From: JAJPKK01 sp963702755
GTDB lineage: Bacteria > Pseudomonadota > Alphaproteobacteria > Rhizobiales > Xanthobacteraceae
Assembly (NCBI GenBank): GCA_963702755.1
Contig: CAVPDZ010000007.1
Span: 186,001-250,000 of the forward strand
DNA length: 64,000 nt
Direction of reading: 5' to 3'
Both the position numbers and the translations under genes were made by a program. Each line of letters opens with the position of its first letter. The stretch's first letter is position 1. This document shows positions 9,447-19,231 of this stretch, one piece after another. Below the pieces are notes generated by a model that saw only the letters and a list, made by a program, of their open reading frames with translations, was not told where the DNA came from and did not search any database.

Positions 9447-10514
9447 CTATTTCTGCGCGTGGCCGTCCTGGCGGAAGTAGACGTCGACCTTCATGCCGAC
9501 CGGCAGCGAATTGTCGCTGCCGAGGTCGATGATGACCTCGATCACCCGCACGTCGGAGAGGCCGCGCTGGTCGCGCGCGTTGATGCGCGCCGCATCGACC
9601 ATCGGTGCGACCGACGACACGCGTCCGACCAATTCGCGGCCGCGCGAACGCGGGGCGCGCACCAAAACGGTTTGGCCGGCTTCGATATCGCCGTAGTCGC
9701 GTTCATCGAGTTCAGCGCGTACCCGCAGCGCCGAAACGTCGCCCATCAGCAGCAGCGGCTGGGGTGAGCCTGGGCTTGCGACCTCGCCGGTCTTGGCGTT
9801 GACCTGCAGAATGGTGCCGGCGAGCGGCGCGCGGATGATGAGATTCTCGAGCGCTGCCAAGGCCACCGCATACTCGGCGCGAGCCACATTGAGCGCACCT
9901 TCGTTTTGCGTCGGAAGCGGCACGTTCTTGTCGTCGATCAGCCTTCGCAATTCGGTGCGGCGCAGCGTCAACCGCTCGTCGGCACGGGTCAGCGCCACGC
10001 GTGCCTTCTCCACCTCGGCATCAGATCCAGTGCCGCCGCGCCGTGCCGCCGCGGCGGCGTCGAGCGCAGTCTGCGCCTCGTAGACCGAAAACTCCTCGTC
10101 GGCGACCGCGTCCTCCGCCTGGCGGCGGTCGCGGGCGCGATTGACCGCGCCCTGGTCGTTGCGTGCGCGCTTGCGCATGGCGACCGTCGCCTTCGCGACG
10201 GCGACCCGCGCCTTCGCATCGGTGTCGTCGAGGCGGATCAGCGGTTCGCCGGCGAAGACCTTGTCGTTGACGCCGACCAGCACTTTGCTGATCAGGCCCG
10301 GCGCGCGCGCTCCGATCTTGATCTGTCCCGACCACGGCTCGACCTCGCCGGGAGCGACGGCGCGATAGCCCCGGACCTCGGGGGATTCGCCCGCCGGTTG
10401 ACCTTCCTGCGCGGCGAGCGCCGCGACCCCTGCGACAAGCGCCGCACCGAGTGTGAGGAGACGCGCCGCATTCGGAATACCTCGGCTATGTTCCGGCACT
10501 TGCACGAACCCCAT
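9447..10514 (-). CDS. HlyD/DevB-type periplasmic adaptor of an ABC exporter
   Basis: Membrane fusion protein, 355 aa, that links an inner-membrane ABC exporter to the outer membrane. Residues about 17-36 form a membrane segment ending in AALAA; then come a lipoyl/biotinyl-like half (APGLISKVLVGVNDKVFAGEPLIRL), a long coiled hairpin (about 95-210, rich in Ala, Arg and Glu), the second half (IIRAPLAGTILQVNAKTGEV) and a beta-barrel domain. It is the last gene of a three-gene operon and its start overlaps the ATPase gene by 29 nt. No outer-membrane TolC-like partner lies nearby. Confidence 0.9.
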   Translation of the reverse strand: MGFVQVPEHSRGIPNAARLLTLGAALVAGVAALAAQEGQPAGESPEVRGYRAVAPGEVEPWSGQIKIGARAPGLISKVLVGVNDKVFAGEPLIRLDDTDAKARVAVAKATVAMRKRARNDQGAVNRARDRRQAEDAVADEEFSVYEAQTALDAAAAARRGGTGSDAEVEKARVALTRADERLTLRRTELRRLIDDKNVPLPTQNEGALNVARAEYAVALAALENLIIRAPLAGTILQVNAKTGEVASPGSPQPLLLMGDVSALRVRAELDERDYGDIEAGQTVLVRAPRSRGRELVGRVSSVAPMVDAARINARDQRGLSDVRVIEVIIDLGSDNSLPVGMKVDVYFRQDGHAQK

Positions 10515-11226
10515 AATGGCTTTCGGTTATCGCGGCGCCGCCCGGCTCTTCGCCGACAATGCGCCCATCCTCGATACGTATGATCCGCTTGGCAAAGGCA
10601 ACGGTCCGCGGATCATGGGTCACCACCAATACTCCCCGCGTCGGGTCCCGCGCAATCTCGGCCATCAGCGTCATGATCGCCCGGCCGTTTTCGCTGTCGA
10701 GCGCCGCAGTCGGCTCGTCGGCGAGAATCGCTGCGGGATCGCCCACAATCGCCCGGGCAATCGCGACGCGCTGCTGCTCGCCGCCGCTCAGTTCCTGCGG
10801 GTAGGAGCGGATCTTGTGGGCGAGCCCGACCGCCTTCAGCGCCTCGGCGGATTTGAGCTTGGCGCGGTGTGAATCGAACCCGCGCACATCGAGTGCCAGC
10901 CGCACGTTGTCGAGCGCGTTCAATGTCGGAAACAGATGGAACGACTGGAAGACGAAGCCGATATGCTCACGCCGCAGCTTGGCGAGTTCTTCCGGTCCCT
11001 TGTTCTCGATCGAATGGCCGCGCACATGCACGGACCCGCTCGTCGGCGACAGCATGCAGCCGAGGATCGAGAGCAGCGTGGTCTTGCCGCTGCCCGACGG
11101 CCCCATCAGCAGCGTCAGTTCGCCGCCGCGCAGATTGAGGTCGACGCTCTTGAGCGCTTGCACACGGCCGGCGCCGTGGCCGAGGAATTTGACGATGCCT
11201 TCGGCCTGGAGGATTGGTTCAATCAT
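10486..11226 (-). CDS. ABC exporter ATPase, MacB/LolD/DevA type
   Basis: Cytoplasmic ATPase of 246 aa for the FtsX-type permease encoded just upstream. Walker A is GPSGSGKT, the Q-loop is in GFVFQSFHLFP, the signature is LSGGEQQR, Walker B is AAILADEP and the switch His is in VVTHDP. The spacing and the HLFPTLNALDNV segment match the MacB/LolD/DevA group. The ATG at 11226 overlaps the permease stop as ATGA, indicating translational coupling. An extended start at 11295 would run deep into the permease gene. Confidence 0.95.
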   Translation of the reverse strand: MIEPILQAEGIVKFLGHGAGRVQALKSVDLNLRGGELTLLMGPSGSGKTTLLSILGCMLSPTSGSVHVRGHSIENKGPEELAKLRREHIGFVFQSFHLFPTLNALDNVRLALDVRGFDSHRAKLKSAEALKAVGLAHKIRSYPQELSGGEQQRVAIARAIVGDPAAILADEPTAALDSENGRAIMTLMAEIARDPTRGVLVVTHDPRTVAFAKRIIRIEDGRIVGEEPGGAAITESHYGVRASAGT

Positions 11227-12356
11227 CGCGTGAAGACCATCGCGGGATCGATCCGAATGACCTGAACGATGGCCGCAATGGCGGACAGCACGCACATGAC
11301 AACGGTCAAGAGGAAGAGGCCGATGCTCAAGGTCGGCGTAATGATGATGGGCAGCGCCGTCGCCGCGGTCTCCCGGACGATGATAAGGCCGATGGCGTAG
11401 GCGAAGACAAAGCCGATAACGGCATTGAGGAGCGCCTGATAGATGATGACGCGGTGAATGTATTTGCCCGATGACCCGATGGCACGCAATGTCGCGAACT
11501 CGTTGATGTGGTCCTTGGTGCTCGAATAAAGCGTCTGGGCGACGATGACGGTGCCGACGATAAGACCGAGCAGCGCGCCCGCGAAGAGGGCAGCGCCGGC
11601 TCCCGTGCCGAACAGCCAGAACGACCGGCTGCGGGCGCGAAACTCGTTCGTCGTCATGACTTCGAGATCAGGGAGGACGGCCCGCAGGCGATCGCGGACC
11701 GCGTCGCGATCGGCGCCCGGCGTGAGACGCACCAGAAAATAGGTCGCCTTCGCCGCCGACGTGCCGGTGAAGGAGCGGGCACGATCGAGCGTGCTGAAGA
11801 CGTAAGGTGTCGTCGTGAACGAGCGAATTCCGTTGGTGACCGCGGCCACCTGAACTCGCTGGTCGCGGATCTCGGCGTCGTCGCCAAGACCCTTGGTGCC
11901 GAGCCGATCGAAATACGAGCGATCGACGGCGACCGCTCCCGGCACCGACAGCGCGTCCAAACTCCCCTGGACGACATTCCACGGATGGAGCCCTGGCGCC
12001 CGGATTTCCGACCCGATCATGAAGACCGGCGTCGTCCCGCCGCCCGGCAGCCGCCACGGGGCAAAGCCCGTGACCACAGGCGTTGCCGAGGCGACCCCGT
12101 TGACCGACAGCGCCCGGAATCGTTCGCGTTCGTCAATGACGGTTGCGTCCTCGAAGCATTTCGTCCCGCGTGCGGTGATCCAGAGGTCGGCGCCCGCATG
12201 ATCAAACATCGTCGTCACCATGCGATCGAAGCTCAGAAACAAACCCATTTGCACCGTAACGAGGACGATGGAGAAGACGATGCCGACCACTGTCGCAATA
12301 AATCGCAGCCGATCGTGAAACAGATTGCGTTGCGCGAGCTTGAACGCCAATGCCAT
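11223..12356 (-). CDS. FtsX-like ABC exporter permease (DevC type)
   Basis: Inner-membrane permease of 377 aa with the FtsX/MacB plan: one N-terminal membrane helix (about 17-40, FIATVVGIVFSIVLVTVQMG), a large periplasmic domain (about 45-245), then three C-terminal helices (about 248-275, 300-325, 340-365). FAPWRLPGGGTTPVFMIGS and VPGAVAVDRSYFDRLG are typical of the DevC group. It is the first gene of the permease-ATPase-adaptor operon. By analogy with DevBCA the complex may export a lipid or small molecule, but the substrate is unknown. ATG 12356 is preferred over 12392. Confidence 0.9.
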   Translation of the reverse strand: MALAFKLAQRNLFHDRLRFIATVVGIVFSIVLVTVQMGLFLSFDRMVTTMFDHAGADLWITARGTKCFEDATVIDERERFRALSVNGVASATPVVTGFAPWRLPGGGTTPVFMIGSEIRAPGLHPWNVVQGSLDALSVPGAVAVDRSYFDRLGTKGLGDDAEIRDQRVQVAAVTNGIRSFTTTPYVFSTLDRARSFTGTSAAKATYFLVRLTPGADRDAVRDRLRAVLPDLEVMTTNEFRARSRSFWLFGTGAGAALFAGALLGLIVGTVIVAQTLYSSTKDHINEFATLRAIGSSGKYIHRVIIYQALLNAVIGFVFAYAIGLIIVRETAATALPIIITPTLSIGLFLLTVVMCVLSAIAAIVQVIRIDPAMVFTR

Positions 12357-12411
12357 GTCAACTCCAAAGGGCTTTCCAAAGGGCTTGCGCAAAAAAATCG
12401 CTTCGACGCTA

Positions 12412-13251
12412 TCAGCGTGCCAGCCATTGCGGGACGCGCTTCAGCGAATCCGCCCGGGCGGTCGGGTTGGTTCCGCTATGAACCCGCCCCGAGCCGTCGG
12501 CGGAGAAGGCGTAGCCGGTGCGCAGCTGAGGCTGACGATTGGGATGGTCGAAGTCATGCAGTGCACCAGGATAAACGACGATGTTGACCCGCGCGCTGCG
12601 ACCTTTTGCGCCCGTTACCATGCGCTCGCAATCCTGCGGCGAGGAGGCGTCGTCGGCACCCCCCACCAGGATCAATGTCGGCACCCGTGAGCTCCAGGCC
12701 GTGGATTCGAGGCGGCGGCAGCCGGGATAGAGCGCGACTGCCGAGCGAAAGTCCGGCTTGTCGTCGCGCCGGTGTTGGGGACGTATGGTCCATAACACGC
12801 TGCTGCCGCCGTTGGACCAGCCCATCAGCGAGATCCGCTCGGCGCGGACATCGCGTTGCTGCGTCAGCCAGCGCCGCGCCGCATTGGCGTCGGCAACGCG
12901 CTCACGGTCGATACGCACGGGGCGGACCCGGGTCGCGCATTGATCGCCGAGACCACGCGAGCTGTAGCTCTCCGGAAACAGGACGATGAACCCTTCCTTG
13001 GCGAGGTGCTGACCCCACTCGCGATATTTGGCGGCGACCGCGCCGGTCGTGTTCATGAGACCGGAGCAATCATGCATGCCGATGACTGCCGGAAACGGGC
13101 CAGGTCCATCCGGGCGATAGAGCAGGGCTTTCAGAGTCGTGTCGCCCTCGCGGAACTCAATCGATTCAGGCCCGCCTGCGTACGCAACCGGGCTCATCGC
13201 GACGAGCGTCACCACGACCATCGAGGCGAGCACGGCTAGGCCCAATTTCAT
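12412..13251 (-). CDS. Secreted dienelactone-hydrolase-like enzyme
   Basis: A 279-aa alpha/beta hydrolase with an N-terminal signal peptide (about 1-25, cut after AYA). The nucleophile elbow is GWSNGG (Ser), the acid is in GGADD and the His in LHDFDH, forming a Ser-Asp-His triad rather than the Cys triad of classical dienelactone hydrolase. MHDCSG marks the oxyanion region. ATG 13251 is chosen because the signal peptide starts there. A second gene of the same type lies at 49553-50398, sharing GWSNGG. The substrate is unknown; ester or lactone cleavage in the periplasm is the general expectation. Confidence 0.85.
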   Translation of the reverse strand: MKLGLAVLASMVVVTLVAMSPVAYAGGPESIEFREGDTTLKALLYRPDGPGPFPAVIGMHDCSGLMNTTGAVAAKYREWGQHLAKEGFIVLFPESYSSRGLGDQCATRVRPVRIDRERVADANAARRWLTQQRDVRAERISLMGWSNGGSSVLWTIRPQHRRDDKPDFRSAVALYPGCRRLESTAWSSRVPTLILVGGADDASSPQDCERMVTGAKGRSARVNIVVYPGALHDFDHPNRQPQLRTGYAFSADGSGRVHSGTNPTARADSLKRVPQWLAR

Positions 13252-13541
13252 TCTTGGCGACCTGTTCTTGTCGGTAAAGTTGTATATCACGAATGAGGAC
13301 GTTGAAAATTGCGCGCGCGCCGTTCCCCTGCCGCAGGACCAAGCCTATCAAAACTGCGCCGGCACGACTTTCCCCGCTTCACAGGGCGGCAACGATGACA
13401 GGAGAGAATGCCGCCGGTTAATGTTTTATGTAAAAATTGGGGCGCCGAGTAACAAGGGCGGCGCGGGTTCTGCGCCGGGCCGCATTCCGATTGCCGCGAA
13501 ATCAAATAGCGCCGCCGTCCGAACGAAAACGGAGTACGCCG

Positions 13542-14661
13542 ATGAAATCTGTCCGACATCCTTGGCGCCGGCTTGGTCGCCGCTGCCGTTGTCGCCAATG
13601 CGCCGACGCGCGCCGAAGACGGCAAGACCGCTGCAATCCCTCAATTTCAGGTCGACGCGCTGTGGCCGAAGCCGCTGCCCCACAACTGGATCATCGGCCA
13701 GGTCTCGGGGATCGCCGTCGACAAAGAGGATCACATCTGGATCGTCCACCGGCCGGGGTCGCTGACCCCGCGCGAGCGCGCCGCCGAGCAAAATCCGCCG
13801 GAAGCCAAGTGCTGCGTCGCGGCTCCGCCGGTCCTCGTGTTCGACCAATCGGGCAACCTGTTGAAGGCGTGGGGCGGTCCCGGCGCCGGCTACGAATGGC
13901 CGGAAAGCGAGCATGGCATCTATATCGACGACAACGCGTTCGTATGGTTCGCGGGCAACGGCAAGAATGACGGCCAGCTCCTGAAGTTCACGATGGACGG
14001 AAAGTTCGTCCTTCAGATCGGCAAGTCCGGACAGGGCAATGACAGCAATTCCACCGTGCGGCTCGGCTCGCCCGCCGACATTGCCGTCGATACCGCGGCC
14101 AAGGAGGTTTACGCGGCGGACGGCTATGCCAACCGCCGGATCGTGGTGTTCGATTCGGAGACCGGCGCCTACAAGCGCCATTGGGGCGCATACGGCAACA
14201 AGCCGAGCGACGCGAAGACGCCGCCCTACGATCCGGCCAAGCCGCCGTCGCAACAGTTCGGCACACCGGTGCATTGCGTGCGCATTGCCAGGGACGGCCT
14301 CGTCTATGTGTGCGATCGCACCAACGACCGCGTCCAGATTTTCCGCAAGGACGGCACGTTCGTGGCCGAGCATTTCTATGAACGGAATACCCGCGGCACC
14401 GGCTCGGTCTACGAGCTCGCCTTCTCGCCCGACCGTGAGCAGAAGTTCATCTACATGATCGACGGCATGAACGGCGAAGTGCGGATCGTCGATCGGGCAA
14501 CGAGCGAAGTATTGTCGCGGTTCGGGCGACCGGGCCGGCAGGCCGGCCAGTTCACGGCGTTGCACAATGTCGCTGTCGATCACCAGGGCAATCTCTATAC
14601 GGCGGAAGTCCAGACCGGCGAGCGCATCCAGCGATTTCGACGCCTCGATATGCAGGACTGA
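13542..14661 (+). CDS. Secreted NHL-repeat beta-propeller protein, frameshift in signal peptide
   Basis: About 372 aa, six-bladed NHL propeller as in peptidyl-hydroxyglycine lyases and SMP-30-like proteins. NHL blades show as GSPADIAVDTAAKEVYAADGY, FGTPVHCVRIARDGLVYVCD and FTALHNVAVDHQGNLYTAE-type strands. The ATG at 13542 has GGAG upstream, but the frame breaks after MKSVR: one extra base near 13557 (CGACATCC) separates it from ILGAGLVAAAVV and the cleavage site TRA. The span of 1120 nt is 3n+1. Without repair translation could only begin at TTG 13573. Catalytic role unknown; the propeller has no flanking operon. Confidence 0.83.
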
Positions 14662-14849
14662 GGGGCGCCGGCGCCGCAGCGCGCCGCTCCAAGCGCTTGT
14701 GGCCGGTACGAGAAGCCGCTTTGACGACGGCGCCGGACGCATTATCTTTGGGAAGGTTCGCGCGCCGCGGAGTGCGGCGCGTTGGGGACACGATGTAGCG
14801 ACAATATCTCAGGATTTTGTCGGGACTGTTACGTCGAGGAGAAACACCG

Positions 14850-15080
14850 GTGCTCAATCGCTTCGACCACCATTCGCCGTCGGCAGGTGAAGCGGAAGTA
14901 AAATATCTCGACGGAGATTTTCGGGTCATGCGGCCGGGCGCTTACGTTCGCTGCGCCGTCACCGGAACCCCAATTCCCCTCGACGAACTGAAATACTGGA
15001 GCGTCGAGCGCCAGGAAGCGTATGCCAATCCTGAGGCGGTGATGCAGCGCCTCTATCCCTCTCGGGCCGGGCACGAATAG
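14850..15080 (+). CDS. DUF2093 family protein
   Basis: A 76-aa protein of the DUF2093 family, found next to lipid A genes in alphaproteobacteria. Conserved residues are VKYLDGDFRV, RPGAYVRCAVTG and IPLDELKYWSV followed by RQEAYA. The start is a GTG at 14850, placed well behind GAGGAG; an upstream ATG in the same frame (14817) lacks a ribosome site. It converges on lpxK with 27 bp between stops. No biochemical function is known. The single pair of Cys (one before TG) does not by itself indicate metal binding. Confidence 0.9.
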   Translation: MLNRFDHHSPSAGEAEVKYLDGDFRVMRPGAYVRCAVTGTPIPLDELKYWSVERQEAYANPEAVMQRLYPSRAGHE

Positions 15081-15107
15081 GCGCGCTTCGCACAGAAGCT
15101 GCGTCGT

Positions 15108-16110
15108 TCACGAGCGGGACGCAATCGCCGAGAGGATAGCGGGGCCTAAGGGGTCGCCGTCAGCGAACACCAGGGTGACAGGCAGGACCGCAGCCCGCGC
15201 CAACAGCGCCGCCGCCGCGGGGTCCCCGCTCATCCGCACCATATCCTTTTCCGTCGTCACCGGCGTGAGTTGCTCGCGCTCGGCGCGCGCGAGGATCGCC
15301 GCAAGCTCCGCCGACGTGTAGCGATGATGGTCCGGAAAGCGCGCGCGGACCGCGGCCGGGATGCCGCAGGACTCAAGCGTCGCAAAGAACTTGTCGGGGT
15401 CCGCGATGCCGGCGAACGCGAGTACGGGACGGCCGGCAAGCGCTGCCGCCGCGGCGCGATCCGGCCGCAATTCAGCCCGCAGCACCGGGAGACCGCGCGC
15501 TGCTGCCGCCTTCATTGCTGCGTCAGCAGCCGGGCTCGCCTCACCGATAACAATGACGGCATCGACGCAGTCAAGTTGGCTGGCGAACGGAGCGCGCAGC
15601 GGACCTGCCGGAAAGACGCGCCCATTGCCGATGCCGCGCCGGCCGTCGACGACGGCAATGGCGAAATCCTTGGTCAACGAAGGGTTCTGCAGCCCGTCGT
15701 CCATGACGATGACATCGGCGCCCGCGTCCGCGGCGGCCGCGGCACCCGCCGGCCGATCGCGCGCCACGATGGTCGGGGCAATGCGCGCGAGCAGCAGCGG
15801 TTCGTCGCCGACGAGGTCCGCCCGCTGGCGATCGACGCGGACCGGGCCGGCCAGCTTCCCGCCATAGCCGCGGGTGAGAAAGAACGGGCGCCGCCCAGCT
15901 GCCATGAGAACTCTTGGCAACGGCAATCGCCGTCGGCGTCTTGCCGGCGCCGCCGAGCGTGAAGTTGCCGACGCAGACCACGGGAACTGGCGCCTTGCGG
16001 CCCTGGCGCGTCATGCGGCGGGCGGCGACCGCGCCGTAAATCGCCGCCGCCGGCGCGAGGAGATGTGCAGCCGTGGCCGGCTTCTCCCACCAGAAGGCGG
16101 GATCACGCAT
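15108..16110 (-). CDS. lpxK: Tetraacyldisaccharide 4'-kinase, one frameshift
   Basis: Phosphorylates the 4' position of the lipid A disaccharide at the inner membrane. The N-terminal piece has MRDPAFWWEKP, a membrane-associated helix and the P-loop region VCVGNFTLGGAGKTPTAIA; the rest, in another frame, has RPFFLTRGYGGK, VIVMDDGLQNPSL and TTEKDMVR, all characteristic of LpxK. One extra base near 15912 (GCCAAGAGTTCTC) breaks the frame; the span of 1003 nt is 3n+1 and repairs to 333 aa. Its start overlaps the waaA stop by 8 nt. Part of the waaA-lpxK block. Confidence 0.94.
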
Positions 16111-17417
16111 CGGCTGGGCGGCTCTGAATCCGCAATTGCATGAAATAAGGCTCGAGCGCCGCAATGGTGCGGTCGAGCGCGCCGCCGAGTTGGTCGATGG
16201 TGCGCTTCGCCGCTGCCGCGACACGGTCACGCTCGGCGCTATTCTTGAGCCAGGCCCCGATGCGCGTGGTGAGCGAGCTCGCGTCGGTCACGAGTTCGGC
16301 GCCGCCTTCCTGATCGAGTTCGCCATAGATTTCGCTGAAGTTCGAGACGTAAGGCCCGTGAAGGATCGCAGCGCCAAGCTTGACCGGCTCGATCGGATTC
16401 TGCCCGCCATGCCGCACCAGCGAGCCGCCCATGAAAACGATCGGCGCCAGCTGATAGATCAATCCCATCTCGCCGAGCGTGTCGAAGATGTAGACGTCCG
16501 TATCGGCTCTCGGGCAGTTCATCACGCGACCGCAGCGCCGATCGCAAGCCTGCTGCCGACACGGTCGCTTCGACGGCATCGCCGCGCTGGGGATGGCGCG
16601 GCGCGATGATCGTCAAAAGCGCGGGAAACGTGATCTTGAGGCGGCGGTGAACGTCGGCGATGACGCTCTCCTCGCCGGCGTGGGTCGAGGCGGCGACCAC
16701 GACGGTCCGGCCACGCGTTGCCGCGGTCAAAGCCTGGAGTTTGCGCGGGTCTCTCGGCGGGACCGGGACGTCGAGCTTGAGATTGCCGGTGACGGTAACA
16801 CGCGGCGCGCCGAGCGCACCGAACCGCTCCGCATCGTCGGCGGTGCGGGCGAGGCAGAGATCGAAGCGCCGCAGCAGTGCCTCGATCGTGCGCGGCAAAC
16901 GTCGCCACCGCCGATAGGATCGGTCCGACATGCGCCCGTTGACGAGAATGAGCGGAATCTTTCGATCTGCCGCCATCACGATCAGGTTGGGCCACAGGTC
17001 GGATTCCACGAACAGACCGAGGTCCGGCCGCCAATAGTCGAGAAACCGCGAGATGAAGGGCGGCAGGTCGAGCGGAATGAACTGATGGAAGGCGCCAGGC
17101 GGCAGCCGCTTTTCGGCGAGCGTCGCCGAGGTGACCGTGCCGGTCGTCATCAGGACGGTGAACCCGCGCGCGCGGATGCGCTCGACCAGCGGCAGCACGG
17201 CAATGAATTCGCCGACGCTCGCCCCGTGCACCCATACCATGGGTCCGGGCGGGCGCGGGGCGCTCGGCTCTCCGCGCCGTTCGCCGATGCGATCGGGATG
17301 CTCCTTGCCGCGCTTGAGCCGCGCCTCAAGGAGGTGCGGCACCAGTGCAACCCCCGCGGAGGTCACCATCCGATAGGCGCCGAGCGTCAGCGGCACGTGC
17401 TCAGCCAGTTTTGTCAT
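16103..17417 (-). CDS. waaA: Kdo transferase (lipid IVA 3-deoxy-D-manno-octulosonic acid transferase), one frameshift
   Basis: GT30 glycosyltransferase that adds Kdo to lipid A precursor at the inner membrane. It has the N-terminal membrane helix, VHGASVGEF (with the catalytic Glu), LMTTGTVTSA, FVESDLWPN and, after the break, VFMGGSLVRHGGQNPIEP, all family signatures. The frame changes near 16506 (GAGAGCCGATACGG), curable by removing a single C; the span of 1315 nt is 3n+1, repaired length 437 aa. Start ATG 17417 lies inside the end of the upstream DUF374 gene, showing tight coupling in the lipid A operon. Confidence 0.94.
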
Positions 17418-18112
17418 GGCGGCCCTTGCGATCAACGATTTCGTAGGCGCGGGCCGTTGCTTCATTGAGATACCGTTCGACTGCGAGACGGCACTCCTCC
17501 ATCGTCGCATCGTCGGCATCCGCCGGTACCCTGACCGGACCGCGAAGCACGATCGCGATCCGGCCAAACGGAAGAATTCGCCGCCGAACGGTCCCAGTTG
17601 TCGAGCACGATACGCCTACTGGTCGCCACGGCGGTCGCATAAATCGGCCGGCCGGACATTCGCCCCAACGTCACTATACCAGAACCGGCGACGCGCGCGA
17701 CTTTCGGCACATCAGCGGTGAGCGCCACGATGTACCCCTCCTGAAGGGCCGTGAAGAGCGACTTGAACGCCGCGACCCCGCCTTTGAGGTCGAACCGACG
17801 GCCGTGGTCGCCAGATCCCCGTATGGTGAAAAGGCCGAGCCGTTCCGCCGCATGCGCGTTGATCTCGCCGTCACGGTGGCGCGAGATCAGGACCTTGACC
17901 CGATGGCCGCGCCGCAGGAACGGCACCATGAAATGTTGGCCATGCCACATCGCGACGATGATCGGCTGATCGGCTTCGATGCTCTCGTAAAGGTCGGCGG
18001 GATCGAGGGTAAGGCGGCACGTCCACCACACCAGCCGCAGGTACTGCGCCACCAGGAAACCCATCGCCTTTTGAACGGCAGGCGACCGCGCGATACTTCG
18101 TGACGACAGCAT
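17401..18112 (-). CDS. DUF374 lysophospholipid acyltransferase-like protein, one frameshift
   Basis: About 236 aa, of the DUF374/lysophospholipid acyltransferase family encoded beside waaA and lpxK in many alphaproteobacteria. Conserved segments are MWHGQHFMVPF, LISRHRDGEINA, TIRGSG and ALTADVPKVARVAGSGIVTL. The frame breaks near 17575 (GCGAATTCTTCCG, one extra T); the last third (LPFGRIAIVLRGP onwards) is in the next frame and ends at 17401, 17 nt inside waaA. The span of 712 nt is 3n+1. An outer-membrane lipid acylation role is inferred from context. Confidence 0.88.
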
Positions 18113-18121
18113 ACGTTGTTG

Positions 18122-18373
18122 TCAGTGCGCGCTCTGCGGGGTCGCGTCCGGATCGAGCAGGCGATGCAGGTGGACGATGAAATAGCGCATCTGGGCGTTG
18201 TCGACCGTCTGCTGCGCTTTCGCCCGCCAAGCGGCATAGGCCGTCGCGTAATTCGGGAACACGCCGACGATGTCGACCTTATTGAGATCCTTGAATTCGA
18301 TATCGTCGATACGTTCGAGTTCTCCACCGAGCACGAGATGCAGCAGTTGCCTGGGCTTCGTCTCGCCAGTCAT
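18122..18373 (-). CDS. DUF4170 family protein
   Basis: An 83-aa soluble protein of the DUF4170 family, seen in alphaproteobacteria between the inositol-monophosphatase-like gene and the DUF374 gene. Visible features are LLHLVLGGELE, DIVGVFPNYATAYAAWRAKAQQTVD and RYFIVHLHRLLDP. ATG 18373 follows a GGGGG ribosome site; a TTG two codons earlier is possible. It ends 9 bp before the DUF374 start and so is co-transcribed with the lipid A block. Function unknown; no catalytic motif stands out. Confidence 0.88.
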   Translation of the reverse strand: MTGETKPRQLLHLVLGGELERIDDIEFKDLNKVDIVGVFPNYATAYAAWRAKAQQTVDNAQMRYFIVHLHRLLDPDATPQSAH

Positions 18374-18423
18374 CCACAATCCCCCTGAGGTTCTCGGCTA
18401 CGCCGGCGCCGTCGCAGCCGGAG

Positions 18424-19231
18424 CTATGCATCGAGCAATGCGACGAGCCTGGCGTGGCGGGCATTCCCTGCCGCGACCAACACGCCGTGCACCGTCGTGG
18501 CGCCGTTATAGGCGGGCCGGTGCCCCCCGGTCGTGGTCAGCGCGCCGCCCGCTTCGTGCACCAAAAGATCGGCAGCCGCAAGGTCCCAATCATGGCTGTC
18601 GCCGCCCGGCAATCGCCGCATCAAGACTGCCCTCGGCGACGCGCGCCAAGCGCAACGCCAGCGAATGCACCCGCGCCGCGACCACGATGCCCGGCTCGAC
18701 CGCTGCAATGCGTTGCAAGGCAAGCTTGGGACCGGCAATCCGGGCCCCCGCCAGCTCGGCTCCAGGCGTTGTCGACACCGGCGTTCCGTTGCGGGTGGCG
18801 CCGGCCCCGGCGACCGCGAAGAAGAATTCCTCGGTGGAAGGCGCGTAGACCGTCGCAATAACGGGCCGTCCGCTTTCGACGAGGGCGACCGAGATCGTCC
18901 ATTCCGGAATGCCGGCAATGAAGGCGCGCGTCCCGTCGATCGGATCGACGATGAACACCTGCCGCGCCGAGAGCCGCGCCGGATCGTCCACGGATTCCTC
19001 CGACAGCCACCCAGCCGTCGGCGCCAACGCCATGAGTTCTTTCTGGAGAAAGGAATTGACCGCGATGTCGGCTTCGGACACCGGCGAAGACTTGTCCTTG
19101 AGCCACGTCTTGAGCGGCTTGCCGAAGGCGGCGAGTGCGATCGCGCCGGCCTCCCTCACGACCGCGGCCATATCTTCCGCCAGCGCAAGGTGTGCCGGAT
19201 CAGGACCGGCCCCGCGATCAAACGCCGGCAA
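18424..19231 (-). CDS. Inositol-monophosphatase/CysQ-family phosphatase, one frameshift
   Basis: A Mg-dependent phosphatase of the IMPase/bisphosphate nucleotidase superfamily, about 268 aa after repair. Metal motifs are SSPVSEADIA, LSEES, VDPIDGTRAFIAGIPEW and, after the break, HDWDLAAADLLVHEAGG. The spacing resembles CysQ-type 3'(2'),5'-bisphosphate nucleotidases, but inositol phosphatase activity cannot be excluded. The frame changes near 18605 (GCCGGGCGGCGAC, one extra base); span 808 nt is 3n+1. The start overlaps the PmbA stop by 14 nt. Confidence 0.9.

Noticed and set aside
10860..10885. T-loop-like string GTGTGAATCGAACCC suggesting a tRNA
   Set aside because: It lies within the ABC ATPase coding region and no acceptor or anticodon stems surround it. 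No tRNA was found elsewhere.
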